Notes under the pieces: model-generated
The model's input: only the letters and a program-made list of their open reading frames with translations
Told to the model about the DNA's origin: nothing
Database searches by the model: none
Made by a program: the position numbers and the translations under genes
Shown: positions 8,732 through 16,194 of the stretch, piece by piece
Layout: each line of letters begins with the position of its first letter
How positions within the stretch are numbered: position 1 is the first letter of the stretch
Origin: Desulfosporosinus cupriresistens
Lineage (GTDB): Bacteria > Bacillota > Desulfitobacteriia > Desulfitobacteriales > Desulfitobacteriaceae
Length of the DNA: 64,000 bases
Reading direction: 5' to 3'
NCBI RefSeq assembly: GCF_001707885.1
Contig: NZ_MASS01000004.1
Coordinates: 1 to 64,000, forward strand

Positions 8732-9883
8732 GTGAAGAACTACAAAATTTTACATATTATAGGTGGGGGAGAAATTGGTGGGGCTGAACAGCATGTATTA
8801 TCTTTGCTTAATGGTTTAAATGGGTCTCGTTTTTCCCCTCATCTGGCCTGCCTTACACCCGGACCTTTTGCAGCCCTTGCCCGTGAAAGCAATATCTCAA
8901 CTCGAACCTTTCCCATGCACTTCCCTATAGATCTATCCCCAATGCCCAGTCTCCTGCGTTGGGCTCAGCATAAAGGGATAAATCTTATTCATACTCATGG
9001 TTCCAGAGCAAATCTTCTAGGCCGCCTTGGCGCAAAATGGTTGGGACTCCCCTGTTTGACTACGGTGCATAGCTCTCTTGCCCATGATTATCTTTCACCC
9101 TGGTCTGCTCGCCTAGCTTTAGGACTGGACCGCCTTACCCTGCCCCTGACGTCTGGGATTATCACTGTATCTGAACATTTAGCACAAGAAGTCGCTTTAA
9201 GAGGCGGTCAGAACATAGAGACAATTTATAATGGCCAATCGCCCCTGGCCTTTAATGATCCAGCAAATTCTCGCCACCAGTTCCGCAAAGAATGGAAAAT
9301 CCCATCTGATGCACTTGTCGTTGGGTCTATTGGCCGACTCCATCCTACAAAGGGACATACTTATTTGATTAAAGCTGCGACTCAACTGCGCTTAAAGTAT
9401 CCAAACCTTCACCTTTTGCTCATTGGTGACGGTCCCTTTCGCCAAGCTCTGGAATCTGAACTTAGCCATAACCTGATTCCCTATACTTTGACTGGCTACC
9501 TCCCCCGCGCCTACGAAGCACTTCCAGCCATGGACCTTTTTGTCTTGCCCTCGGTCAGCGAAGGCATGGGATTAGTCCTTCTTGAAGCAATGAAAGCCGG
9601 AGTTCCTATTGTGGCTAGTTCTGTTGGAGGAATTCCGGAAGTCGTTCGCGCTGGAAAAGATGGACTGCTCGTTCCTCCAGGGGATGTGGCTGGTTTCACT
9701 AAAGCATGCGCTTCTATAATTGAAAACCCTGATCTAAAAAAGTCCCTTGTTCTCTCCGGCCATGACCGCTGGCCCAAGTTTTCTATTGAAACTATGGTTC
9801 GAGAAACCGAACAAGTTTACACCCGCTTGCTTGATAAGTTCACTCGCCCCATCAAAAGAACAGAATGCTTCAAACGACGATAA
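8732..9883 (+). CDS. Family 4 glycosyltransferase
   Basis: A GT4 (GT-B fold) retaining glycosyltransferase of 383 aa. Seen: N-terminal IGGGEIGGAEQHVLSL for acceptor/fold, the THGSRANLLGR loop, GSIGRLHPTKG at the start of the nucleotide-sugar domain, and the E-x7-E motif in SEGMGLVLLEAMKAG. It probably adds a hexose to a lipid-linked or surface glycan. It is on the plus strand, divergent from fabZ and convergent with rsgI. The GTG start lacks a close Shine-Dalgarno (AAGGGAAG is 12-14 nt away). Its last codons form one arm of a 28-bp inverted repeat shared with rsgI. Confidence 0.82.
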   Translation: MKNYKILHIIGGGEIGGAEQHVLSLLNGLNGSRFSPHLACLTPGPFAALARESNISTRTFPMHFPIDLSPMPSLLRWAQHKGINLIHTHGSRANLLGRLGAKWLGLPCLTTVHSSLAHDYLSPWSARLALGLDRLTLPLTSGIITVSEHLAQEVALRGGQNIETIYNGQSPLAFNDPANSRHQFRKEWKIPSDALVVGSIGRLHPTKGHTYLIKAATQLRLKYPNLHLLLIGDGPFRQALESELSHNLIPYTLTGYLPRAYEALPAMDLFVLPSVSEGMGLVLLEAMKAGVPIVASSVGGIPEVVRAGKDGLLVPPGDVAGFTKACASIIENPDLKKSLVLSGHDRWPKFSIETMVRETEQVYTRLLDKFTRPIKRTECFKRR

Positions 9884-9930
9884 CAAGAAGGGTTGAGCGA
9901 AATCGCTCAACCCTTCTTGTTATCGTCGTT
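9873..9930. terminator. 28-bp-arm inverted repeat joining two convergent gene ends
   Basis: Arm 9873-9900 is a perfect reverse complement of 9903-9930, with only two nt between. The left arm contains the last codons and stop of the glycosyltransferase; the right arm, read on the minus strand, contains the last seven codons and stop of rsgI. There is no T-run on either side, so it is an unusual bidirectional terminator or 3' end protector rather than a classical one. Confidence 0.75.
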
Positions 9931-11097
9931 GTGTTCGTCTCTAGCACTCTTGTCATTCGTTTTCACCTTATCTTGACGCTCAGGAATTTTATAGACAGGA
10001 ATTACCTGATGCCTAGTATTCCAGGGATCAGGTATCGGTGCTAGGACTGGAACATTGCCGTTGTCCTGGTCTTTTGTTCGCTTTATCCCTTTATTCACAC
10101 TGTTCTTAGTTGCATCGGATTCTTTACTCTGCGCTTGACCATTTCCTATTCCCTTATTATTTTCCTGGTCCTTCTGCCAATTCTTAGTTTCCACTTGCTC
10201 CTGCTCTTTACCGTTATCTCTCCCTCCATTAGGAATCGTGAGCGGAGAGGATGGTTTATTGGTCAATCCTGAATCTTGCTTCGAAGTCCCTGACCTGCGC
10301 GGTGAACCAGTTTGGGACCCTTTCTTCTCTACCTTGATCTGCTCTTGAACCTGTAGGTTTTCTAGTAACCTAACCCGTTGTGAAGTATCTTTTAGTTTTA
10401 GTTTATCCGATTGTGTTACGACCCCTGCCTTTTGAGCCGTCTCCCATAGTCCATATTCCCCTAAGGACAAATCTCCCTTTTGCGCCAACTCTCGATCCTG
10501 AGGAGTAAGAGGGAAGACCGCAACTTGGGGTGTCAACCCTTTTTTTTCGACTGCTTCTGTAACCCATGCAGTAATTTGAGTTTCGTTGAGTTCCTTAGGC
10601 ATTTGATCTAAGGTTTTATCACTCATCGGCGAATATCCGACCATAACCCACCGCTGTTCAGAGTTAAGATATTTTTGATCAAAGGCCTCGGTAACTATTT
10701 GTTCTAAAACCTCATTAATTGGTTTACCCGTTAGGTCAACACGACTTAGCATACGCTTTGCATCCTCATTCTGCGTGTTAAACTTTAATAAGTGACCTTG
10801 GGCATCCAGAGTAAATTGCACACTAGGATTAATATCAACTGAGAGCATAGCTACAGCGGTTGGCGTTTGATATAGGTTCCACCCCAAGAGAGCAACTAAA
10901 GTCAAAAGAAACATTGCTGCAACTCCAGCCCATAGGCGTAACCCGCTAAAAAAATCTCTCCCGTTATGTTGGATTTCTATTTCTTCACCCACCTCAGCAA
11001 GGAGCCGACTGCGAATTTTGCGAAAGCTTCCGTCCATTCCCAACACAGTGTAATGTGAATCGGACTTTTCTATCACTACAGCTTTCATTTTACTCAT
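9907..11097 (-). CDS. rsgI: RsgI-like anti-sigma-I factor
   Basis: Membrane anti-sigma factor holding sigma-I inactive. Seen: an N-terminal cytosolic RsgI_N domain (about residues 3-50), one transmembrane helix near residues 60-80 (LWAGVAAMFLLTLVALLGW), an extracellular domain beginning MLSVDINPSVQFTLD typical of RsgI, then about 150 residues of Gln/Asn/Lys/Asp-rich low-complexity sequence. Total 396 aa. The ATG overlaps the sigI stop (ATGA), so the pair is translationally coupled. The disordered, charged tail may sense the wall; unlike cellulolytic clostridia, no carbohydrate-binding domain is visible. Confidence 0.85.
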   Translation of the reverse strand: MSKMKAVVIEKSDSHYTVLGMDGSFRKIRSRLLAEVGEEIEIQHNGRDFFSGLRLWAGVAAMFLLTLVALLGWNLYQTPTAVAMLSVDINPSVQFTLDAQGHLLKFNTQNEDAKRMLSRVDLTGKPINEVLEQIVTEAFDQKYLNSEQRWVMVGYSPMSDKTLDQMPKELNETQITAWVTEAVEKKGLTPQVAVFPLTPQDRELAQKGDLSLGEYGLWETAQKAGVVTQSDKLKLKDTSQRVRLLENLQVQEQIKVEKKGSQTGSPRRSGTSKQDSGLTNKPSSPLTIPNGGRDNGKEQEQVETKNWQKDQENNKGIGNGQAQSKESDATKNSVNKGIKRTKDQDNGNVPVLAPIPDPWNTRHQVIPVYKIPERQDKVKTNDKSARDEHNDDNKKG

Positions 11098-11807
11098 CCC
11101 TTTGCCCTCCTTTCCTGAGGGAGTACATATTCACGTAAATAAACATAGTCATATTGATTAGCAATAAGTAAAGCAACCGCTAAAATATACTTTCTCCCCC
11201 GTTCTAGTACCTTCGGGTGAATTTTAGTTTTCAAAGCCAATGCTTGCATGGGGACTTTCCCCTTTCGTTCAACCTGAAGCCACAACTCAGGGTCACTGGC
11301 TAATTCTCGAGCCGCAGTGAGTAGCGTTTCTCGAGAATCCCGATGTTTTGGGGAAGCCGCAACCAGGTCCTGAAAGGTAAGCTGTAACTTTGCCAAGGCT
11401 TTAGAAAATTGTTCAATTTCTGCTGCCCGTTCGCTGTTCTGCTCTTTCTCCCGAAATTCATCTAAACCAAGATGAACATCAATTCCACGTCCGACGTCCT
11501 CTTGATCCAGAGAGATTGCCTGCCTCAAGCGCTGCCTGCGATAATAATCAATCAACCGTCGTTTCATCAAAACCCGTGCAAAGGCTAAAAATGGCACACC
11601 TTTATCCAATTCGAATAGATCGATCGCTTCATTGAAAACGATCAGCGCTTCTGATAATTCGTCATCTTTACCCCATTCTAGAGAACGATAACACGCCTGG
11701 CTCGCCACATGACGAATAAACGCCTGAGATTCAGCCAAAAACCCTTCTCGGGCTTCCTGGTCCTCTTTCAAGCGCTGCCACGTCCATTGTTCTTCCCATA
11801 CTGGCAT
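11094..11807 (-). CDS. sigI: RNA polymerase sigma factor SigI
   Basis: Alternative sigma-70 family factor of the SigI group, used for heat and wall stress in B. subtilis. Seen: region 2 around ALIVFNEAIDLFELDKGVPFLAFARVLMKRRLIDYYRRQ and a C-terminal region with KTKIHPKVLERGRKYILA that replaces the usual region 4 in SigI. 237 aa, normal for SigI. ATG 11807 is preceded by GGGGGAAG. It lies 44 nt downstream of the TagA-like gene and overlaps rsgI. The nearby Mbl-type gene is notable because mreBH is a sigma-I target in B. subtilis, but I did not find a convincing sigma-I promoter here. Confidence 0.87.
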   Translation of the reverse strand: MPVWEEQWTWQRLKEDQEAREGFLAESQAFIRHVASQACYRSLEWGKDDELSEALIVFNEAIDLFELDKGVPFLAFARVLMKRRLIDYYRRQRLRQAISLDQEDVGRGIDVHLGLDEFREKEQNSERAAEIEQFSKALAKLQLTFQDLVAASPKHRDSRETLLTAARELASDPELWLQVERKGKVPMQALALKTKIHPKVLERGRKYILAVALLIANQYDYVYLREYVLPQERRAKG

Positions 11808-11850
11808 GCTTACTTCCCCCTACTCTCCATTACGAGGCAGATTCTCTTTT

Positions 11851-12576
11851 TTAGGGGGTCTTCTGAAAGAATCTCTGCCAAAGCACCTTAAATACAAAGC
11901 GTGGTAAAACCGTTTGCCGTTTCCAACGCCAAGGCTCTTTCCACAAGCGATAGAGCCATTCAACATGAAGATCTTGGATGCGTTTTGGCGCACGGACCAC
12001 TGTTTCAGCTAACGCATCGAAGCTTCCTCCAACTCCAATACTCACACTTGCCAATCGTGGATGTTCAGAAATCCAATATTCTTGACGGGGAGCGCCTAAT
12101 CCGACGAGCAAGAGATTAGGTCGAAAGCGGCGTATTTCTTCTAACACATGAGGCTCTTCTTCAGAGTTAAAGTAACCATGCCAAGCTTTACATACAATCT
12201 CAGGGTATTCACTGGAAACTCGATATACTGCCTGTTCGGCTACTCCTGGTTTTCCTCCTAGAAAGAAGAGTCGCCATTTCCCCGCATTAGAGACCGGAAA
12301 TAAAGCTTGAACTAAATCAATCCCAGTTACTCGTTCATAAACAGGAGTTCTTAACCTCCGGGCAGCCCAAACCACCCCAATTCCATCGGCTGTTACAATT
12401 TCTGCGGAGTTAATTAGTTCCTTTAGCCGAAGATCTCGGATTGAAGCATAGATCATTTCAGGATTAGCAGTAACCACTCGTATCGGAATCTGACTCGCTA
12501 TCGCTTGACCGATCTGCTCTACTGTCTCTTGCATGGAATAGGTATCTACGGTTATCCCCAGAATATTGACTCTCAT
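11851..12576 (-). CDS. tagA: WecG/TagA/CpsF family glycosyltransferase
   Basis: Probable N-acetylmannosaminyltransferase that adds ManNAc to undecaprenyl-PP-GlcNAc, the committed linkage step of wall teichoic acid or related polymers. Seen: NILGITVDTYSM start, the family core TADGIGVVWAARRL, FFLGGKPGVAEQA and VGLGAPRQEYWI. 241 aa, the normal length. Shine-Dalgarno AAGGGAAGG precedes the ATG. Placed between mbl and sigI-rsgI. The wecB epimerase that makes UDP-ManNAc is at 25660-26781, so both linkage-unit activities are present. The final polymer is not identifiable from the window. Confidence 0.88.
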   Translation of the reverse strand: MRVNILGITVDTYSMQETVEQIGQAIASQIPIRVVTANPEMIYASIRDLRLKELINSAEIVTADGIGVVWAARRLRTPVYERVTGIDLVQALFPVSNAGKWRLFFLGGKPGVAEQAVYRVSSEYPEIVCKAWHGYFNSEEEPHVLEEIRRFRPNLLLVGLGAPRQEYWISEHPRLASVSIGVGGSFDALAETVVRAPKRIQDLHVEWLYRLWKEPWRWKRQTVLPRFVFKVLWQRFFQKTP

Positions 12577-12724
12577 AAATTGACCTTCCCTTTCTGAGTC
12601 ACTGTCTTTGGGCGGGAGTGAGAAAATCCAAGAAAAGAAGTCTTACCCGAACAATTTAATATTCGGTTTAGAACACTATCCTCGGACATTTCAAGTTTAT
12701 ATTTAGGATTCTAGCGCCATCCTT

Positions 12725-13711
12725 TTATTTAAAACATCCGTTTAATACTTTGCCTGTGCCTAAAGCTACACTGGATATTGGATCCTCGGCTATGCTTACC
12801 GGCAATCCAGTTTCTCGGGAAATACGCTGGTCAAAGCCATACATTAAGGATCCTCCCCCAGTCATTATAATTCCTTTGTCAAGAATATCAGAGGCTAACT
12901 CTGGAGGGGTACGTTCTAAAACTTCTTTTACTCCAGCGACAATCGCCTCTATGGATTCCTCAAGGGCAACAAAACACTCTTGAGAATTGACTTTGACTGT
13001 TTTAGGTAAACCTGTAATCAAATCCCTACCGCGAACATCAATGATCGCCGCTGGACGGCCCTCAGGTATTGCTGAGCCCACCGCCATTTTAATTTCTTCA
13101 GCAGTACGTTCTCCGATCATGAGATTATGTTCACGGCGTATATACCGAGTAATAGCCTCATCAAATTTATCTCCACCAACGCGAAGACTACGTTTAGCTA
13201 CTATGCCATTAAGAGAGAGCACCGCAATATCTGTTGTGCCCCCACCGATATCTACGACCATACTTCCGGTTGGACCAAAAATATCCAACCCCGCACCCAA
13301 GGCTGCCGCATATGGTTCTTCTACCACTTTTACATCTTTGGCTCCAGCCTGATATGCTGCCTGCTTAACTGCTCGTTGTTCTACTTCTGTTACTCCTGAA
13401 GGAATACAAACTACAACGCGAGTTTTGAAAAAAGGCCAGCGCTTGGCACCCGCTTTCTCCAGAAAATATTTTAACATTAGCTCTGTGGTCTGATAATCAG
13501 CGATCACACCATCACGCATCGGACGTACGGCGACAATATTCCCCGGTGTTCGCCCGATCATTAACCGTGCTTCTTCTCCTACAGCAATTCGTTTATTGGT
13601 ATTACGGTCAATGGCGATTACAGAAGGCTCATGTAACACAATTCCTTTTCCTTTAGCATAAACCAAGACACTAGCTGTTCCCAGATCTATTCCTAAATCT
13701 ATTCCAAACAT
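12725..13711 (-). CDS. mbl: MreB/Mbl family actin-like cell-shape protein
   Basis: Bacterial actin that forms membrane-associated filaments guiding lateral wall synthesis. Seen: phosphate-1 loop GIDLGTASVLVY, VRPMRDGVIADY, phosphate-2 VVDIGGGTTDIAVLS and adenosine site IIMTGGGSLMYG. About 328 aa. The frame extends 14 codons upstream, but ATG 13711 gives the family start MFGIDLGIDLGT and has AAAGGGG upstream. Gene order spoIIID-mbl is that of B. subtilis, which favours Mbl over MreB; there is no mreCD next to it. Confidence 0.92.
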   Translation of the reverse strand: MFGIDLGIDLGTASVLVYAKGKGIVLHEPSVIAIDRNTNKRIAVGEEARLMIGRTPGNIVAVRPMRDGVIADYQTTELMLKYFLEKAGAKRWPFFKTRVVVCIPSGVTEVEQRAVKQAAYQAGAKDVKVVEEPYAAALGAGLDIFGPTGSMVVDIGGGTTDIAVLSLNGIVAKRSLRVGGDKFDEAITRYIRREHNLMIGERTAEEIKMAVGSAIPEGRPAAIIDVRGRDLITGLPKTVKVNSQECFVALEESIEAIVAGVKEVLERTPPELASDILDKGIIMTGGGSLMYGFDQRISRETGLPVSIAEDPISSVALGTGKVLNGCFK

Positions 13712-13768
13712 TGATGGAGATACCCCTTTCGTCATCATAGCTTGTCCAATCATATATGTTTATATAAA

Positions 13769-13811
13769 CAAATAGCACAATCTCCCTCGCGGGAGATTCG
13801 CTATTATTTGT
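13769..13811 (-). terminator. Hairpin downstream of spoIIID
   Basis: A strong stem: AATCTCCC pairs with GGGAGATT around a TCGC loop and is extended by AATAGC/GCTATT. On the minus strand it is followed by TTTGTTTATA. It separates spoIIID from mbl. Confidence 0.65.
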
Positions 13812-13918
13812 TAGTACTAAAATCATTCGTGATAAAATCTCTAATCCCTTTTTGCTTTTCAACTTTTTTGGCATTCTTCTACAAATTTCTTATGCTGATC
13901 ACATTCTCAATTTCGTTT

Positions 13919-14167
13919 CTAATTTTCCTGGTATTTTTTCCGGGTCGCCTCGCCTCCTCGAATATGTCGTTCGGCCTTATTGGTCTCAAGAATATGCTTT
14001 ACTTCCATGGACAGCTTTTCATTTACTAGGGGTAGTCGTTCAGTCACATCTTTATGCACCGTCGATTTCGAAACACCGAAAACATCAGCCGTTTGCCTCA
14101 CCGTTGCACTCGATTCCAATATGTAAGTCCCAATATCGAGCACCCGTTTGCGTATATATTCTTGCAC
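13919..14167 (-). CDS. spoIIID: Stage III sporulation transcription regulator SpoIIID
   Basis: Small helix-turn-helix DNA-binding protein that acts in the mother cell to switch genes between the sigma-E and sigma-K stages. Seen: EYIRKRVLDIGTYILE, the recognition-helix region FGVSKSTVHKDVTERLP and the basic tail IRGGEATRKKY, all closely matching B. subtilis SpoIIID. 82 aa. The frame is open upstream, but the GTG at 14167 follows AAGGAGGG by 6 nt and gives the correct N-terminus (VQEYIRKR). It is separated from spoIIQ by a terminator, so it has its own promoter. Confidence 0.95.
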   Translation of the reverse strand: MQEYIRKRVLDIGTYILESSATVRQTADVFGVSKSTVHKDVTERLPLVNEKLSMEVKHILETNKAERHIRGGEATRKKYQEN

Positions 14168-14225
14168 ACAGAGCCCTCCTTCGTCCACAAGCGTACTACA
14201 TTTATATGCATACTCGATAAAAAAA

Positions 14226-14245
14226 GACATCCATAAAAGGATGTC
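14226..14245 (-). terminator. Terminator of the spoIIQ gene
   Basis: GACATCC (14226-14232) pairs with GGATGTC (14239-14245). The minus-strand transcript then has seven Ts (complement of 14219-14225). A typical intrinsic terminator 57 nt past the spoIIQ stop. Confidence 0.88.
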
Positions 14246-14301
14246 CTCGTTTGGTAAATACTGTGTTGTTTATCTTAAGCCCACAATTTATAAATAATAG
14301 C

Positions 14302-15063
14302 TTACTTGGGCCTTTGCACTTCATTATCATGCCATACTTCATAATGCAGTTGCGTACGATCATTTTGTCCTTCTGCACCAGGGAAGAATCCAACCTGTCC
14401 AAGCGCCTCTTGATTCACTACTATCTCACCCTCATGCACACGAAGATTATCCACCCCCCCATAAGTGACCAACCAACCTTCGCCACAGTCTAAAGTCACT
14501 TGCTGACCTAGGATTGGGTCTAATCCTATAGAAACAACTTTCCCACCATGTGTTGCTCGGATTACTGTCCCTTCTGGTTCTGCGTAGTCCACACCGGCAT
14601 GAAAGATGTAACTCTCAAGAGTTTCTGAATAATAGCTCCCTACATCGCGCAAAATTTTCCCCTGCACTGGACTGGGGAAATCATTAATACTCCAGGTTTT
14701 TTCACCCATGTCTGTCGGTTCTTGCACAAGCCTTAATCCTTCCGAGGATTCTTGAGCTTTTACAGAGCCTGGAGAAACGCCTGCCTGAGTATCCACAGTC
14801 GTTCTTTCTATCGTTTGAGTTTGCTTATCTTCTGAGACGGATTGGGCTGTCTGACTTGGTAACGTTGTTGCTCTCTCTTGGATAGAGATTGATGAGGAAC
14901 TTAGATACCCTTTAAATATTATTAGACCACCCACTAAAAGAGTTGCGCTCCAGACCAAGATCCAACTTTTAGACCTTTTCCAATGGTTCACTCGACTCAC
15001 CTCAAATCTAGCCTTGCCGAATGATGCAACTTTTAGACGCGTTTTCTTAATAAACCAATTCAT
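14302..15063 (-). CDS. spoIIQ: SpoIIQ-like LytM/M23 domain protein
   Basis: Forespore membrane protein that meets SpoIIIAH across the engulfment septum. Seen: one transmembrane helix near residues 34-50, a low-complexity linker, and a C-terminal LytM domain (about residues 140-245). The zinc-ligand motif HAGVD and the final His (LHYEV) are present, but the residues at the two usual catalytic His positions are Gly (TYGG for YAH) and Gln (QLH for HLH). It is therefore probably a structural, non-cleaving member. Only 6 nt separate it from spoIID. Its ribosome binding site is weak (TAGAG), so coupling to spoIID is possible. Confidence 0.85.
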   Translation of the reverse strand: MNWFIKKTRLKVASFGKARFEVSRVNHWKRSKSWILVWSATLLVGGLIIFKGYLSSSSISIQERATTLPSQTAQSVSEDKQTQTIERTTVDTQAGVSPGSVKAQESSEGLRLVQEPTDMGEKTWSINDFPSPVQGKILRDVGSYYSETLESYIFHAGVDYAEPEGTVIRATHGGKVVSIGLDPILGQQVTLDCGEGWLVTYGGVDNLRVHEGEIVVNQEALGQVGFFPGAEGQNDRTQLHYEVWHDNEVQRPK

Positions 15064-15069
15064 AAATCT

Positions 15070-16011
15070 CTAACGCTTATATCCTAACGCCATAAGCTTT
15101 GTACCTGGATAATAATGAGCCAGAATCTCTTCAACTTTCTTATTTTTTTTAGCCAAATCATTGGCTCCCCATTGCGACATCCCTACTGCGTGCCCATTCC
15201 CATACGCAGTTATAATTAAGCGCTCAGGCTGAACAACCCATTCGATATCTGTTGAGGGGAGTCCAAGTAACGATCTCAGCTGAGTTGCGAGATATACTTT
15301 GCCTAGCAAGCGTACGCTCTTGACTCTTCCGACCGTCGTTCGGCTTAATACTTGAATATCCTCAGAATCAATTGCCTTTGGGGATCCCTTGATTCCTAAT
15401 TTCTTATACAATTCTGTCGGCGTAAAACTAAAGCTTTTTATATAACGTTGCAAATTTTCTTCACCTGAACTAACATTTTGCAGATATGGACGAGGCGAAC
15501 TCCACACCTCCTCAGATCGTTCGGTTGGCTTTCTTCCACTACTGCTATGATAAAAAGCATCGATATACTCTCCATTGGCAACGAGAACCTGGCTGCGCGT
15601 TTCACTCACTGCTTTTTGCAATCTGCCTCGATACCGCCAGTAATTAAACCATCCCCATTTGGCCTTCATTTGTGTGTCCGACAACCAAGCTTGGGTTTGA
15701 ACCGTTGTATCAACATCATATCCAATATCTGAACTATTTTTTTGGCCTAGTCGCTTTGCTGCATAGGTTCGAGCCGCGACAGCCTGAGCTTTTAAGGCTT
15801 CAATCTCGAATTCTGCAGGCATTTCTGCAGCAACAACCCCTAAGAGATAGTCCTCCATTGCTATTTTTACTACTTCCCCGCTAGGCATTAATATACGAAT
15901 TTGCACATCATCGGTTATGACCTTCTCTTTCTGCCAACGTAAGATACTCCACGGAATTACTAATACAATACAAAGCGATAATGCAATGAGCCATACCCAT
16001 TCTTTTTTCAT
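15070..16011 (-). CDS. spoIID: Stage II sporulation protein D
   Basis: Lytic transglycosylase that thins septal peptidoglycan during engulfment, with SpoIIM and SpoIIP. Seen: a signal-anchor helix (residues 4-22), MEDYLLGVVAAEMPAEFEIEALKAQAVAARTYA carrying the catalytic Glu of the family, DAFYHSSSGRKP, and the C-terminal GNGHAVGMSQWGA. About 313 aa. ATG 16011 is preceded by AGGAGG at 5 nt; the upstream extension of eight codons lacks support. A terminator and a sigma-E-like promoter lie just upstream, so it is transcribed separately from murA. Confidence 0.94.
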   Translation of the reverse strand: MKKEWVWLIALSLCIVLVIPWSILRWQKEKVITDDVQIRILMPSGEVVKIAMEDYLLGVVAAEMPAEFEIEALKAQAVAARTYAAKRLGQKNSSDIGYDVDTTVQTQAWLSDTQMKAKWGWFNYWRYRGRLQKAVSETRSQVLVANGEYIDAFYHSSSGRKPTERSEEVWSSPRPYLQNVSSGEENLQRYIKSFSFTPTELYKKLGIKGSPKAIDSEDIQVLSRTTVGRVKSVRLLGKVYLATQLRSLLGLPSTDIEWVVQPERLIITAYGNGHAVGMSQWGANDLAKKNKKVEEILAHYYPGTKLMALGYKR

Positions 16012-16042
16012 TTGATCCTCCTGCGGTACAAGCATTTTGCTT

Positions 16043-16072
16043 AAATCTATGCAGAAAAGATAAAGAATATGG
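16043..16072 (-). promoter_or_regulatory. Candidate sigma-E promoter of spoIID
   Basis: On the minus strand CCATATT (16066-16072) is followed after 14 nt by CATAGATTT (16043-16051), close to the sigma-E consensus KMATATT-N14-CATACAHT. It lies between the murA terminator and the spoIID start, the place expected for a mother-cell promoter. Confidence 0.6.
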
Positions 16073-16086
16073 CAGGCAAAGGGTAC

Positions 16087-16128
16087 AAAAAGAACAAGGA
16101 ATAGTTTAATCTATTCCTTGTCCTTTTT
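16087..16128 (-). terminator. Terminator of murA
   Basis: Arms 16087-16104 and 16111-16128 pair over 18 nt with one mismatch (ACAAGGAATAG with CTATTCCTTGT, extended by A5/T5 flanks), loop TTTAAT. T-run on both strands. Ends the ywmB-murA transcript before spoIID. Confidence 0.85.
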
Positions 16129-16194
16129 ATTGCTCTATATTTTCTCATACATAATTAAGTAATTTCTAAGGATTCACCCCACTTCGCCCACTCT

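Noticed and set aside
12577..13850. Sigma-I promoter upstream of tagA or mbl
   Set aside because: No convincing pair of C-rich -35 and CGAA -10 elements at the right spacing.
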